From: JBNJEL01 sp051745835
Lineage (GTDB): Bacteria; Bacillota; Halanaerobiia; Halobacteroidales; Acetohalobiaceae
Assembly (NCBI GenBank): GCA_051745835.1
Contig: JBNJEL010000016.1
Span: forward strand, 1 to 26,273
Length of the DNA: 26,273 bases
Direction: 5' to 3'
A program made the position numbers and the translations under genes. Under the pieces are notes generated by a model. The model saw only the letters and a program-made list of their open reading frames with translations, was not told where the DNA came from and searched no databases. Shown piece after piece: positions 8,175 through 17,087 of this stretch. Within the stretch, counting starts at the first letter, position 1, and every line of letters starts with the position of its first letter.

Positions 8175-9278
8175 CTATTCCTCATCATCATTCCTATGAT
8201 TTACTTTACTACCAATTAGCTGCTTAATCTTAGTTACTGCTCCTTCTAAACTGCCCTCATTAACTACTAAATAACCTACAGTTCCAACTATAACAACACT
8301 TAAGATAGTTAAAATTGATTTAAAAGCTCCCTTATCTTGTTCCCGCGTTACACCTTCTGCACCTTGAGCTTGAGCAGTCAATAAAGCATTAACTGCATCA
8401 CTAAAGTAGGCTGTAGCTTTTTTAGCTTCAATCTCTTTAATAGTATGAGTCCCAAATTCTAATAAAGTTGAGTGTGGTGCTAAATCTTGATTATAATCCC
8501 CCTTAGCATAGAATATTCCTTTAATCAATCCCGGATAGTACTTATCAGTTACATACTTTAACTGTTTAGCAAACTTATCATTAACCTTCATATTAGGATT
8601 CTGTCGTCCGACAACTAGACGCACTCTAGCGACACTACTACCATTAACATTAGTTAAGTACTCTCGACTATTAGGTACGCCATCTCGATGTACATCAAAG
8701 ATTGCAGTAGGACGTTTTTGAATCAACTTCTTAGCTGTACGGCGCGAACGAGTATAGGCTCCTCCGTCATGAGGACCATGATGATTATCAGATTGAAATA
8801 CTTCAAATCCTCTGTGCTTTAATTCAGCAGTAAATCGATTAACTACCTGATGTATATCACCCCGCCCTGGTTTACTATCAGTTCCACTATCAGGTACATA
8901 TGATTCACTGCCGTGAGTATGATATAAAGCAACTTGAGGTTTTTCCTTTTTACGTGCCACAAATGAACTTAATTCGGATAAGTCAGGTAATAATAGAGGT
9001 AATTTGCTTTCATCATTAAGCAACTTGACTTCCCCGCGCTGTTTAGTCTCTACCTTCTTTTCCTCTTTATCTACTGCAACTACTATATACTTTTGATTAT
9101 CATCTGCTATATACCAATCACCTTCGTGAACTTCCATCGTAGTAGTAAAGATAGTATTATCCTGTTGATCAACTACTCTAAAGTAATCATTATTCGAAGT
9201 AGCTGCCATACTAACAGAACTTGCAAGAATAACCAACATCAAAGTTAGAACTAAATAATAGATTAAAGATCTATTCAT
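8175..9278 (-). CDS. spoIIP: Stage II sporulation protein P (peptidoglycan amidase/endopeptidase) with extra C-terminal membrane segment
   Basis: About 367 residues. In B. subtilis SpoIIP cleaves septal peptidoglycan with SpoIID and SpoIIM so that the mother cell membrane can engulf the forespore. An N-terminal signal anchor (about residues 5-25) is followed by the catalytic domain. Its core shows LYHTHGSESYVP (H120, H122, E125), an HHGPHDGGAYTRSR segment, DVHRDGVP (H197) and LLEFGTHT (E274), as expected for the zinc hydrolase fold. Unlike B. subtilis SpoIIP it also has a clear hydrophobic segment near the C-terminus (about 320-340) followed by a charged tail. Start: the ATGs at 9281 and 9278 lie 5 and 8 nt from GAGGAG; I chose 9278. 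Both overlap the end of the DUF1614 gene, suggesting coupling. Confidence 0.93.
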   Translation of the reverse strand: MNRSLIYYLVLTLMLVILASSVSMAATSNNDYFRVVDQQDNTIFTTTMEVHEGDWYIADDNQKYIVVAVDKEEKKVETKQRGEVKLLNDESKLPLLLPDLSELSSFVARKKEKPQVALYHTHGSESYVPDSGTDSKPGRGDIHQVVNRFTAELKHRGFEVFQSDNHHGPHDGGAYTRSRRTAKKLIQKRPTAIFDVHRDGVPNSREYLTNVNGSSVARVRLVVGRQNPNMKVNDKFAKQLKYVTDKYYPGLIKGIFYAKGDYNQDLAPHSTLLEFGTHTIKEIEAKKATAYFSDAVNALLTAQAQGAEGVTREQDKGAFKSILTILSVVIVGTVGYLVVNEGSLEGAVTKIKQLIGSKVNHRNDDEE

Positions 9279-9948
9279 CATCTTCACTCCTCGAAAAGTC
9301 AGCATACTCTACATTATCGACTCTATCTTCAGGCGGCTCTTTTTTTATCTTCTCTGATAATCGTTCACTCGACTCTCCGATAACCTCAGCTAAAATTACC
9401 GCAATCAATCCCGACAAAAAGACTGTATCTAAAGCACCAGCGCCTCCTATTTCTGCTTCACCCGGTACTCCACCAAAAGTAATCCGCCAGACATGGATTA
9501 AATCATAACCTAAAAAACCTAAAGTACCAGTAATAAATGCAGTCCTACGTGAACGACTAGTAATGTAAGCTGTAACTCCCGCAACAATTCCAAATAAGTA
9601 AGTAGGATCAATTAAAGTATGACCTTCCTCAAATTGATAGACTTGGGTTAAAGTATAGATCACTCCAGTTGTCACTATAATTGAGAAGATAGCCCTTAAT
9701 AATTCATGCATCTTTGCCTTTGTCAACACGTAGATTGCTAAGATAATCGGTAATATAGCTCCTCCAACATTAATATTGATAATTGGGGTCTGAGTAATTG
9801 GAATATCAATATAACTTCCAACTATAATCAATCCTAAGACTAATAGCGCCTGCTTATCTGTTAAGTACATTCGATCTAAGACTCGTTCTGCTAAACCAAA
9901 ATAGATCAAAATCCCGGTAATAATTAAAAAGATTAAACCTATCGACAT
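9271..9948 (-). CDS. DUF1614 family multi-pass membrane protein
   Basis: About 225 residues, mostly hydrophobic with six or so membrane segments, and a charged cytoplasmic-type tail rich in Glu and Asp (last about 30 residues). The segment GGAGALDTVFLSGLIAVIL near residues 170-190 and the early TDKQALLVLGLIIVGS fit the DUF1614 family, which has no assigned function. The ATG at 9948 follows GGAGGTGG by 5 nt; an upstream in-frame TTG overlaps that site. It is the first gene of a unit with spoIIP and YIEGIA, so a link with sporulation or the envelope is plausible but inferred. I saw no convincing promoter in the short stretch between the preceding terminator and this start. Confidence 0.8.
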   Translation of the reverse strand: MSIGLIFLIITGILIYFGLAERVLDRMYLTDKQALLVLGLIIVGSYIDIPITQTPIININVGGAILPIILAIYVLTKAKMHELLRAIFSIIVTTGVIYTLTQVYQFEEGHTLIDPTYLFGIVAGVTAYITSRSRRTAFITGTLGFLGYDLIHVWRITFGGVPGEAEIGGAGALDTVFLSGLIAVILAEVIGESSERLSEKIKKEPPEDRVDNVEYADFSRSEDDE

Positions 9949-10014
9949 GAGTACCACCTCCAAAAAATTATCAATAAGTATTGTCCCCCAACCATAGATA
10001 AATATGTACCCAAA

Positions 10015-10050
10015 ATAAAAAACCTCCAGTATGAAACCATACCGGAGGTT
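10015..10050 (-). terminator. Strong Rho-independent terminator after ispH-rpsA
   Basis: Minus strand arms AACCTCCGGTATG (10050-10038) and CATACTGGAGGTT (10033-10021) give a 13-bp stem with one G-U pair and a 4-nt loop, followed by TTTT and a T-rich tail. It lies 34 nt past the stop of the ispH-S1 gene. Confidence 0.95.
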
Positions 10051-10083
10051 AGATCGATCTATTAAACTTAAGTTATCTCTACT

Positions 10084-12084
10084 TTATTCGTCCTCTTCAA
10101 AAAGATCTCCAAACATATCGCCTAGTGTAACTCCAGAACCTTCTTCATCATTAACAAACTCATCAATATCCTTCTTAGAACCTTGACTTCTAGTCTGTTT
10201 CTCTTTATCTTTTAGAGCTTTAAGGCTAAGTCCTACTTTTCTTTCGTCAGGTTCAATATTAATAATCTTAGCTTCTACTTCATCACCAGCAACTACCTCT
10301 TCTTCCGTATTAGCTACATGGCGATGAGAGAGTTGAGAGATATGAATTAATCCTTCGACACCCGGTTCAACTTCCATGAAAGCACCAAAATCGACTGTCT
10401 TAGTAATCTCACCAGAGACTACATCACCTTCATCATACTTATCGAGGAACTCCTCCCACGGATCAGGTAAAATCTGTTTTAGTCCTAAAGAGATTCGCTC
10501 CTCTTCTGGATTAACGCTTAAGACTTTAACTTCTGTCTCTTCTCCTTCTTCTAATACATCAGAAGGATGATCAATTCTGCCCCATGACATTTCAGAAATA
10601 TGTAGTAATCCCTCTACTCCTCCAATGTCAATAAAGGCACCAAAATCAACTAGCTTTGTTACTGTTCCTTCAATTACCTCTCCTTCTTCTAATGAAGCAA
10701 AGATCTCTTCTTTCTTCTCAGCTAACTCTTCTTGAAGCACTTCCTTACGCGACAACACAACATTATTGTTATCTCGCTCTACTTCTATGATCTTAAGCTG
10801 AAGAGTTTCGCCAATATATTGACTTAAATCTTCTACATACTCAACCGCTACATGAGACGCAGGAATAAATCCTCGCAGTCCTACATCAACAACTAATCCA
10901 CCTTTAACCTCTTTAGTAACTTCAGCTTCAATAATCTCATCATTTTCATGAAGTTCTTCAACCCGCTGCCAAGCTGCCTCTTCATCTTGACGCTTCTTAG
11001 AAAGGATAACATTTCCTTCATCATCAGCAGGATTTAGAACTTCTACACTTACTTCGTCTCCTTCTGCTACAACATCTTCTGGCGCATCAAACTGTTGATT
11101 ACTTAACTCATTGCGAGGAATAATTCCTTCTGCCTTAGTACCAATACTTACAAACACCTCTTGGTCAGTAACCTTCTCTACTGTACCAGTTAATACTGCA
11201 CCTTTCTTTAGTTCTGTAGTTTCGTTATCTTGCTCTGTAGCTTCACTTTTAATCTCTTCCATTCGACTGACAACCTCCTTGATAATCCAATTTGGGGTCG
11301 ATGCCCCAGCTGTAACTCCTACTTTTTCTATATTTTCAAACCAATCCTGACTTAAATCATCAGCTGTCTCAACATGATAAGTTGAGGCTCCAGCTTCACG
11401 ACAAACTTCAGCCAGGCGATTGGTATTGGCACTATTATAACCTCCAATGACTATCATTAGCTCAACTTTAGCTGCTAACTCAGCAGCAGCAGCCTGACGC
11501 TCATTAGTTGTAGTACAGATCGTATTATAGATCTTTAGTTCTTCAGCTAGATCCATTAAGCGATTGACTACAGACTTAAATTTATCAATCGACTGTGTTG
11601 TCTGAGCAATGATCCCTACTTTATCTAAATTCGAATCTAAATTTTCTATCTCCTCTTCATCTTCGATTACAATAGCTTGGTTATCGGTAGACCCTAAAAT
11701 AGCAGTTACTTCTGGATGATCCCTATCACCGCTGATCACTACCTGGTAGCCTGCTTGATGTAACTTAGCTGCATTATTCTGTGCCTTCTTCACAAAAGGA
11801 CAGGTAGCATCTAATACATTCAATTCTTTCTCTTCGGCTTCTTGTAGTGTATTTGGAGGTACGCCATGAGATCTAATCACAATCGTTCCATTATTTACTT
11901 CATCAACCTGATCAACAATTCCTACATCTAACTGCTGTAATCTATTAACCGCTTGGGGGTTATGAATTAAAGGTCCTAGAGTATTAACTGCTTCATCTTT
12001 ATTCTTACCAGCATCCATAGTTAAACGCATAGCCCTTCTAACTCCAAAACAGAATCCAGCATGATCGGCTAAAATGATTTCCAG
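10084..12084 (-). CDS. ispH-rpsA: Bifunctional IspH (HMBPP reductase) fused to four S1 RNA-binding domains
   Basis: About 666 residues. Residues 1 to about 285 are IspH, the iron-sulfur enzyme that makes IPP and DMAPP in the last step of the MEP isoprenoid pathway. The three cysteine ligands occur in GFCFGV, DATCPFV and TICTTTNERQ, and the substrate-site pieces GGYNSANTNRL and AGASTPNWI are present. Four S1 domains follow at about 293-365, 380-450, 465-535 and 552-622, then an acidic tail. The fusion is known in Clostridia and replaces separate ispH and rpsA genes. Start: the GTG at 12093 is only 1 nt from AAGGAG (12100-12095), too close to use. CTG at 12084 (10 nt; gives MEIILADHAGFCFGV, the usual IspH start) or ATT at 12087 (7 nt) fits better. 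Its own terminator follows. Confidence 0.95.
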   Translation of the reverse strand: MEIILADHAGFCFGVRRAMRLTMDAGKNKDEAVNTLGPLIHNPQAVNRLQQLDVGIVDQVDEVNNGTIVIRSHGVPPNTLQEAEEKELNVLDATCPFVKKAQNNAAKLHQAGYQVVISGDRDHPEVTAILGSTDNQAIVIEDEEEIENLDSNLDKVGIIAQTTQSIDKFKSVVNRLMDLAEELKIYNTICTTTNERQAAAAELAAKVELMIVIGGYNSANTNRLAEVCREAGASTYHVETADDLSQDWFENIEKVGVTAGASTPNWIIKEVVSRMEEIKSEATEQDNETTELKKGAVLTGTVEKVTDQEVFVSIGTKAEGIIPRNELSNQQFDAPEDVVAEGDEVSVEVLNPADDEGNVILSKKRQDEEAAWQRVEELHENDEIIEAEVTKEVKGGLVVDVGLRGFIPASHVAVEYVEDLSQYIGETLQLKIIEVERDNNNVVLSRKEVLQEELAEKKEEIFASLEEGEVIEGTVTKLVDFGAFIDIGGVEGLLHISEMSWGRIDHPSDVLEEGEETEVKVLSVNPEEERISLGLKQILPDPWEEFLDKYDEGDVVSGEITKTVDFGAFMEVEPGVEGLIHISQLSHRHVANTEEEVVAGDEVEAKIINIEPDERKVGLSLKALKDKEKQTRSQGSKKDIDEFVNDEEGSGVTLGDMFGDLFEEDE

Positions 12085-12157
12085 AATAACCACTCTCCTT
12101 ACCCAACAGAACAGATATTAAATTCTATTCAGTATTATTCCCATTTTAATCATGAAT

Positions 12158-12163
12158 ATTATA
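12158..12163 (-). promoter_or_regulatory. Possible -10 element for ispH-rpsA
   Basis: The minus strand reads TATAAT, a perfect -10 hexamer, between the plsC terminator and the ispH-rpsA start. The hexamer 17 nt upstream (ATAAAT) is a poor -35, so the assignment is weak. Some promoter is expected here because a terminator lies just upstream. Confidence 0.3.
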
Positions 12164-12225
12164 GAAATTAAGGAAGAACTATTTATATATCTTCGTCATC
12201 GAGATAATAACTCCTTCTTAAATTC

Positions 12226-12260
12226 AAAAAAAGTATGCCTTACTCCCGTTCAAGACATAC
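12226..12260 (-). terminator. Rho-independent terminator after plsC
   Basis: Minus strand GTATGTCTT (12260-12252), a 10-nt loop, AAGGCATAC (12241-12233), nine pairs with one G-U, followed by seven Ts (12232-12226). It closes the hutP-like/aroH-to-plsC operon 22 nt past the plsC stop. Confidence 0.9.
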
Positions 12261-12281
12261 CTTCCTGCGATCAATTAATCC

Positions 12282-12878
12282 TTAAATTAATTTAGCTATC
12301 TCATCCATAATTTGTTTGCCAATCTCTTTCATCTCTGCTTTATCTAACTTCTGCTGATACTGCTCACTACTTAATGAAAAAGGCTGACCAATTTTAACTT
12401 CTACTTGCTTACTGAAAGGTTGAGCAGTATTTTTAATACCAATCGGCAAGATTGGTGCTTCTGACTTCAAAGCAATCATCACTACTCCTAACTTAGCCTG
12501 CCTTAATTTACCACTACGACTGCGAGTACCTTCCGGAAAGAGACCTAACAGCTTATCTTGAGCTAAAACATCTAAAGCACCCTTAATTGCACTACGATCA
12601 GCTCGCGATCGATCTAGGGGAATTGTTTCAATATGACGCATAAAGCTGCCTACAACCGGATACTCAAATAGCTCCTGTTTAGCTAAATACTGCACCCGCC
12701 TTGTCAGAGCACTAGCTATAATAATTGGATCCCAATTACTAAGATGATTGGAGACTACAATTGCCGAACCGGAGTCAGGAATATGCTCCCGCCCTTCTAC
12801 CTGCCAGCGAGCTATATAATCAAAAAATAGATTAGCAGTTACATGAGAGAAATTATACAGCGAGTTAGCACTATTCAT
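12282..12878 (-). CDS. plsC: 1-acyl-sn-glycerol-3-phosphate acyltransferase
   Basis: 198 residues, typical for the short Firmicute PlsC. It acylates lysophosphatidic acid to phosphatidic acid at the membrane. The catalytic HX4D motif is NHLSNWD, and the glycerol-phosphate-binding FPEGTRS block follows about 70 residues later, with a short hydrophobic N-terminal region. The ATG at 12878 lies inside the end of cmk (8-nt overlap) with GGAGGAG upstream, so the two are probably translationally coupled. It is the last gene of the aromatic operon and is followed by a terminator. Confidence 0.95.
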   Translation of the reverse strand: MNSANSLYNFSHVTANLFFDYIARWQVEGREHIPDSGSAIVVSNHLSNWDPIIIASALTRRVQYLAKQELFEYPVVGSFMRHIETIPLDRSRADRSAIKGALDVLAQDKLLGLFPEGTRSRSGKLRQAKLGVVMIALKSEAPILPIGIKNTAQPFSKQVEVKIGQPFSLSSEQYQQKLDKAEMKEIGKQIMDEIAKLI

Positions 12879-13551
12879 TACTTAACTCCTCCTGACAGAG
12901 CTCAATTACTCTAGCTACTACTTTCGTAATTGATAGTTCAGTTGAATCGATTACTACAGCATCATCAGCCTGTTTCAACGGAGCTAACTCTCGATTCTGG
13001 TCTGACTTATCTCTACGCCGTATCTCCTCTTTTAATTCAGCAAACTCAACCTCCTGTTGACTATCCTGCAATTCTTCATAACGACGTCTTGTCCGCTCTT
13101 CTACGGAGGCAGTTAAAAAGATCTTAACATCAGCCTGCGGTAAGACCACTGTCCCAATATCTCTACCATCCATGACGACTCCTTTATTGGCAGCTAGTTG
13201 GCGCTGTAGTTTAACTAATTCCTCCCGCACACCTCGATTCTGAGCTACCGTAGAAACATGATTGCTTACCTCTTGTGTCCTAATAGCAGTAGTAACATCT
13301 TGACCATCTAATAAGACTCGCTCACTATCACCATCCTTTACTAATTCAATCTCAGTTTCTTGAGCTAACTTAGCTACCTCTTCTTTAGCAGTAAGCTCAA
13401 CATCCGCTCGCAATGCTTTAAGAGTTATAGCCCGATACATTGCTCCGGTATCGATATACAGATGGTCTAATCGCTGAGCAATAAGTTTAGCTATCGTACT
13501 CTTACCTGCTCCAGCCGGTCCATCAATTGCAATTACTAACTCTGACTCCAT
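12871..13551 (-). CDS. cmk: Cytidylate kinase
   Basis: About 226 residues. It phosphorylates CMP and dCMP to the diphosphates. The P-loop IDGPAGAGKST is at the N-terminus, followed by YIDTGAMYRA (the nucleoside-binding start of the family), VVMDGRDIGTVV in the middle, and an arginine-rich lid (RTRRRYEE, then RRRDKSDQNRE). The ATG at 13551 has AGGA 7 nt upstream; a TTG at 13557 with GAGG 6 nt upstream is an alternative. The order aroA-cmk-plsC-(ispH)-S1 is a common clostridial arrangement, and cmk next to S1 is also seen in B. subtilis and E. coli. Confidence 0.97.
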   Translation of the reverse strand: MESELVIAIDGPAGAGKSTIAKLIAQRLDHLYIDTGAMYRAITLKALRADVELTAKEEVAKLAQETEIELVKDGDSERVLLDGQDVTTAIRTQEVSNHVSTVAQNRGVREELVKLQRQLAANKGVVMDGRDIGTVVLPQADVKIFLTASVEERTRRRYEELQDSQQEVEFAELKEEIRRRDKSDQNRELAPLKQADDAVVIDSTELSITKVVARVIELCQEELSNE

Positions 13552-13609
13552 AATCAATTCCTACCTCTCTTCATGAACTTAAATTATCTAATACTTATTT
13601 TTGACCTAA

Positions 13610-14893
13610 TTACAATTCTTCTAACAGATTAATAAAGTTAGGAAAAGAAGTCTTAATGCAATCACTATTAGTTATGCTGATCTCTTTTTGAGCAATTAAG
13701 CCTGCTACTGCTAGAGACATTGCTACACGATGGTCGCCATAACTTTGACAGCTACACCCACCTGGAATCACTTGCGGACCAGGAATTACCATTCCATCCT
13801 TACGTTCTTCTACTTCTAATCCTAATCTTCTTAACTCAGTTACCATTGCTGAAATACGATCGGTCTCCTTAACTCGCAGCTCCTCGGCATCTTTAATAAT
13901 CGTCTCACCTTCTGCCTGAGTTGCTGCAATAGCTAAAATAGGAATCTCATCAATTAACCGCGGGATCACTTCACCATCGATCACCGTAGCTTCTAAATCT
14001 GATGACTGAACCTTAATATCAGCTATTGGTTCTCCATTCTCTAATCGTTCATTAATTAACTGATAATTAGCTCCCATCTCAGATAAGACTTCCAAAATAC
14101 CTGCTCGAGTAGGATTTAAACCTACATTCTCTAATACTAACTCTGAATCTTGATTAATTAAAGCAGCCACTAAGAAGAAACTAGCTGAAGAAATATCACT
14201 AGGTACTACTACCTTCTTGCCTTCTAATGTTGGACTATCCGCGAGGCTAACTTCTAATCCTGAAACTTCTACTTCTGCTCCAAAGTAATCTAACATCCGC
14301 TCAGTATGATCACGAGATTTCTCCGGCTCTACAACTGTAGTAACACCATCAGCATATAGCCCTGCTAATAAAATACTAGACTTTACTTGCGCACTAGCTA
14401 CTGGCGAATGGTACTCTTGGTTAGTCAACTCCTGACCGATAACTGTTAGGGGCGCTAAATTATTATCATCACGTCCAAAGACCTTAGCTCCCATATTGCT
14501 CAGTGGATCAACAACTCTTGCCATTGGACGCTCAACAAGTGACTCATCACCTGTAATTACCGAATAAAAGTCCTGTCCGGCGAGAATACCTAACAAGAGA
14601 CGCATCGAAGTTCCTGAGTTGCCAACATCTAAAATAGAAGTCGGTTCCTTTAAACCATCTAAGCCTACACCATGAATAATCATCTCTTCCGAACCTAATC
14701 CTTCTATCTCTACTCCCATATCTTGAAAAGCACGAGCGGTATTCAAACAATCTTCTCCGGTTAAAAAGCCCTCAATCTCTGTCTTACCAGTTGCTAGTGA
14801 GCCTAACATTATTGCTCTATGAGAGATCGACTTATCTCCCGGTACCTTAATTTGTCCAATTAATCCCGACTTAGGCTCTACTCTTAACTCCAT
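13610..14893 (-). CDS. aroA: 3-phosphoshikimate 1-carboxyvinyltransferase (EPSP synthase)
   Basis: 427 residues, full length. It joins shikimate 3-phosphate and PEP to make EPSP, the step before chorismate synthase. Visible motifs in order are VPGDKSISHRAIM (residues about 18-30), LDVGNSGTSMRLLLG (about 90-104), SAQVKSSILLAGLY (about 165-180), RDHTERML, the DEIPILA block with the catalytic Asp, KETDRI and GDHRVAMSLAVAGL near the C-terminus. The ATG at 14893 has AAAGGAG about 9 nt upstream. It follows tyrA closely. It is called aroE in the B. subtilis nomenclature, where hisC-tyrA-aroE also form a cluster. Confidence 0.97.
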   Translation of the reverse strand: MELRVEPKSGLIGQIKVPGDKSISHRAIMLGSLATGKTEIEGFLTGEDCLNTARAFQDMGVEIEGLGSEEMIIHGVGLDGLKEPTSILDVGNSGTSMRLLLGILAGQDFYSVITGDESLVERPMARVVDPLSNMGAKVFGRDDNNLAPLTVIGQELTNQEYHSPVASAQVKSSILLAGLYADGVTTVVEPEKSRDHTERMLDYFGAEVEVSGLEVSLADSPTLEGKKVVVPSDISSASFFLVAALINQDSELVLENVGLNPTRAGILEVLSEMGANYQLINERLENGEPIADIKVQSSDLEATVIDGEVIPRLIDEIPILAIAATQAEGETIIKDAEELRVKETDRISAMVTELRRLGLEVEERKDGMVIPGPQVIPGGCSCQSYGDHRVAMSLAVAGLIAQKEISITNSDCIKTSFPNFINLLEEL

Positions 14894-14910
14894 TACTTCC
14901 CACTCCTTTA

Positions 14911-16017
14911 CTACTTAATCTCATACTTATAGCCTGCTGTAGTCAATAAATCTTCTGCATTATTTAATTCTTCTGCTGAACCAAAAGCTAACCGTAAAGT
15001 TCCACCATTTTCTCGCACCTGTAGAATCTCAATATCAATAATATTAATTCCTGCTGCTCCTAATAAAGTAGTTATTTCACCAATTGCATTCGGACGATCA
15101 GATATTGTAGCTACTAACTCATAAGTAGGTGAAATTAGACCACGCTTCTTCTTAGGAATTCTCTGCCGCAAACTCTGCATCGACTCAAACTTAGTAAATA
15201 ACTGATCATAATCTGTAGTAGTTAGTAGTTCTTCAAACTCCTCTAACTCCTGTTTTAGAGTATCGATCATCTCTAGAATAAACTTAGTATTACTCAGACA
15301 GATATCAGACCACATAGTCGGATCGCCAGCCGCTATTCTTGTTGTATCTCGAAAACCACCAGCTGCTAAAGAGAAGATCCGCTCATCACTATCAGCTGCC
15401 TTACCTACAGCCCCTACCAAAGCACAAGCCATAATATGAGGTAGGTGGCTGACAGCAGCCACGATCTGATCATGCTCTGCTGGAGACATCAAGAGAAGAT
15501 TAGCTTTAATCTCCTCTAACAGATCCGCTACTGCTGTCAACTTATCGTCTGGAGTTTTAGTCAGTGGAGTTAAGACATAGACAGCATTTTCAAATAAGTA
15601 AGCATCAGCTCCTTCAGGACCGCTAACTTCCGAACCAGTCATCGGATGAGCCGGAATATAAGTTAATTTACTGCCTACTAACTGCTTAACTTCATCAATC
15701 ACCCACTCTTTAGTACTTCCTACATCAGTAATAATCGTACCCGGAGCTAACTTAGGCTTAATCTGCTTTACAACATCAGGAATAACGCCCACCGGTGTCG
15801 CAATAATTACTAAATCAACTGTATTTAATTGGGTAGTACTCTCCAACTTACTAATCTGACTATCAATTGCTCCAATCTCTACTGCTTCCTTAAGATGTTC
15901 TCTATTCAAATCGTAACCAACTATCTTCTCCACCGCAGTAAAACGCTTAAGAGCTAATCCCAACGAACTGCCTAATAAACCAACTCCAACCACTGCTACC
16001 TCTTTAATTTTAGCCAT
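14911..16017 (-). CDS. tyrA: Prephenate dehydrogenase with C-terminal ACT domain
   Basis: 368 residues. It oxidatively decarboxylates prephenate to 4-hydroxyphenylpyruvate, committing carbon to tyrosine. An N-terminal Rossmann motif VGVGLLGSSLG (about 9-19), the IIATPVGVIPDVV segment, the TDVGSTK block and the catalytic-site AHPMTGSEVSGP with SHLPHIMA follow the TyrA pattern. Residues about 298-368 (YELVATISDRPNAIGEITTLLG onward, split here as ATISDRPNAIGEI) are an ACT regulatory domain, which in B. subtilis TyrA is associated with amino acid feedback. The ATG at 16017 has GAGG about 9 nt upstream. It lies between DAHP synthase and aroA in the aromatic operon. Confidence 0.96.
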   Translation of the reverse strand: MAKIKEVAVVGVGLLGSSLGLALKRFTAVEKIVGYDLNREHLKEAVEIGAIDSQISKLESTTQLNTVDLVIIATPVGVIPDVVKQIKPKLAPGTIITDVGSTKEWVIDEVKQLVGSKLTYIPAHPMTGSEVSGPEGADAYLFENAVYVLTPLTKTPDDKLTAVADLLEEIKANLLLMSPAEHDQIVAAVSHLPHIMACALVGAVGKAADSDERIFSLAAGGFRDTTRIAAGDPTMWSDICLSNTKFILEMIDTLKQELEEFEELLTTTDYDQLFTKFESMQSLRQRIPKKKRGLISPTYELVATISDRPNAIGEITTLLGAAGINIIDIEILQVRENGGTLRLAFGSAEELNNAEDLLTTAGYKYEIK

Positions 16018-16041
16018 AATCTACCAACCTCAAATATTAGT

Positions 16042-17055
16042 TTATAACTTCTTGCCTACTGCTTTAGCAATAGGTTCCATCTCTATCATCAGTTGTCCAA
16101 AGTTCTCTGGAGTTAAGGATTGTGGTCCATCACATAATGCTGTTGTTGGATTAGGATGTACCTCAATTAATAATCCGTCTGCCCCTGCTGCTAATGCTCC
16201 CTTAGATACTGAATCAACTAATGTCCATTTACCAGTACTATGGCTTGGATCAACTACGATTGGTAGATGGCTTAACTCCTTAATTGCTGGAATTGTTGCT
16301 AGATCAATTGTATTTCTAGTGTACTCAGAGAAAGTTCTAATACCGCGCTCACAGAGAATAACATCATGATTACCGCCTGCCATAACATATTCTGCTGCTA
16401 ATAATAGCTCCTTATAAGTAGCTGTCATTGCCCGCTTTAATAGTACCGGCTTATCCTGCTTACCTACTTCATGCAATAAAGGATAGTTCTGCATATTACG
16501 TGCTCCAATCTGTAAGATATCAGCATACTCACTAATCAATTCTACATCACGAGTATCCATCACTTCTGTAATTACTTTAAGACCTGTCTCTTCTCTTGCT
16601 GCAGCTAACATCTTAAGTCCCTCTTCTTTTAAACCTTGGAAACTATAAGGAGATGTTCTTGGCTTAAAGGCACCTCCGCGCAAAATCTGAGCACCTTGAG
16701 CCTTAACTGCCTTTGCTGCTTCAATTAACTGTTCTTCACTCTCTACAGCACATGGCCCAGCCATTACAGTAAAGTTATCGCCACCAATCTTTACGCCATC
16801 TACATCAACTACAGTCGGTTCATCTTTAAACTCTCTACCTGATAGCTTATAAGGATTTGTAATCTCTACTATCTGCTCAATCCCCGGTAAAGAAGCTAAA
16901 GCATCCATTGCCTCATACTTATTCTCCCCAATCACACCAATAATCGTCTTCACTTCACCTTCAGATAAGTGAGGCTCAAATCCTAACTCCTCAACTCTCT
17001 TAACTACTTGATTAACTTCATCCTTAGTCGCACTCTGTTCCATTACAATAATCAT
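16042..17055 (-). CDS. aroF: 3-deoxy-7-phosphoheptulonate (DAHP) synthase with N-terminal ferredoxin-like regulatory domain
   Basis: About 337 residues. It condenses PEP and erythrose 4-phosphate in the first step of the shikimate pathway. Residues 1 to about 70 form the small ferredoxin-like/ACT-type domain seen in the Thermotoga maritima enzyme, where it mediates Tyr/Phe inhibition. The barrel begins at about 85 (FTVMAGPCAVES), with LRGGAFKPRTSPYSFQG, QIGARNMQNY, VLLKRAM, LCERGIRTF and PIVVDPSHSTGK following in family order. The ATG at 17055 has AGGAGG 8 nt upstream; a GTG one codon earlier is possible. Being the pathway entry enzyme, its place inside this operon makes the upstream leader a plausible flux control point. 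Confidence 0.97.
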   Translation of the reverse strand: MIIVMEQSATKDEVNQVVKRVEELGFEPHLSEGEVKTIIGVIGENKYEAMDALASLPGIEQIVEITNPYKLSGREFKDEPTVVDVDGVKIGGDNFTVMAGPCAVESEEQLIEAAKAVKAQGAQILRGGAFKPRTSPYSFQGLKEEGLKMLAAAREETGLKVITEVMDTRDVELISEYADILQIGARNMQNYPLLHEVGKQDKPVLLKRAMTATYKELLLAAEYVMAGGNHDVILCERGIRTFSEYTRNTIDLATIPAIKELSHLPIVVDPSHSTGKWTLVDSVSKGALAAGADGLLIEVHPNPTTALCDGPQSLTPENFGQLMIEMEPIAKAVGKKL

Positions 17056-17087
17056 CACTACTACCTCCTCGATTTTATAATTAAAGC

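Noticed and set aside
9949..10014. SigE- or SigA-type promoter before the DUF1614-spoIIP unit
   Set aside because: Partial matches (CATATT; AATACTTA; GATAAT) have wrong spacing or poor -35 elements; no convincing promoter.
14547..14750. Second minus-strand frame inside aroA
   Set aside because: Out-of-frame reading within a fully conserved EPSP synthase region.
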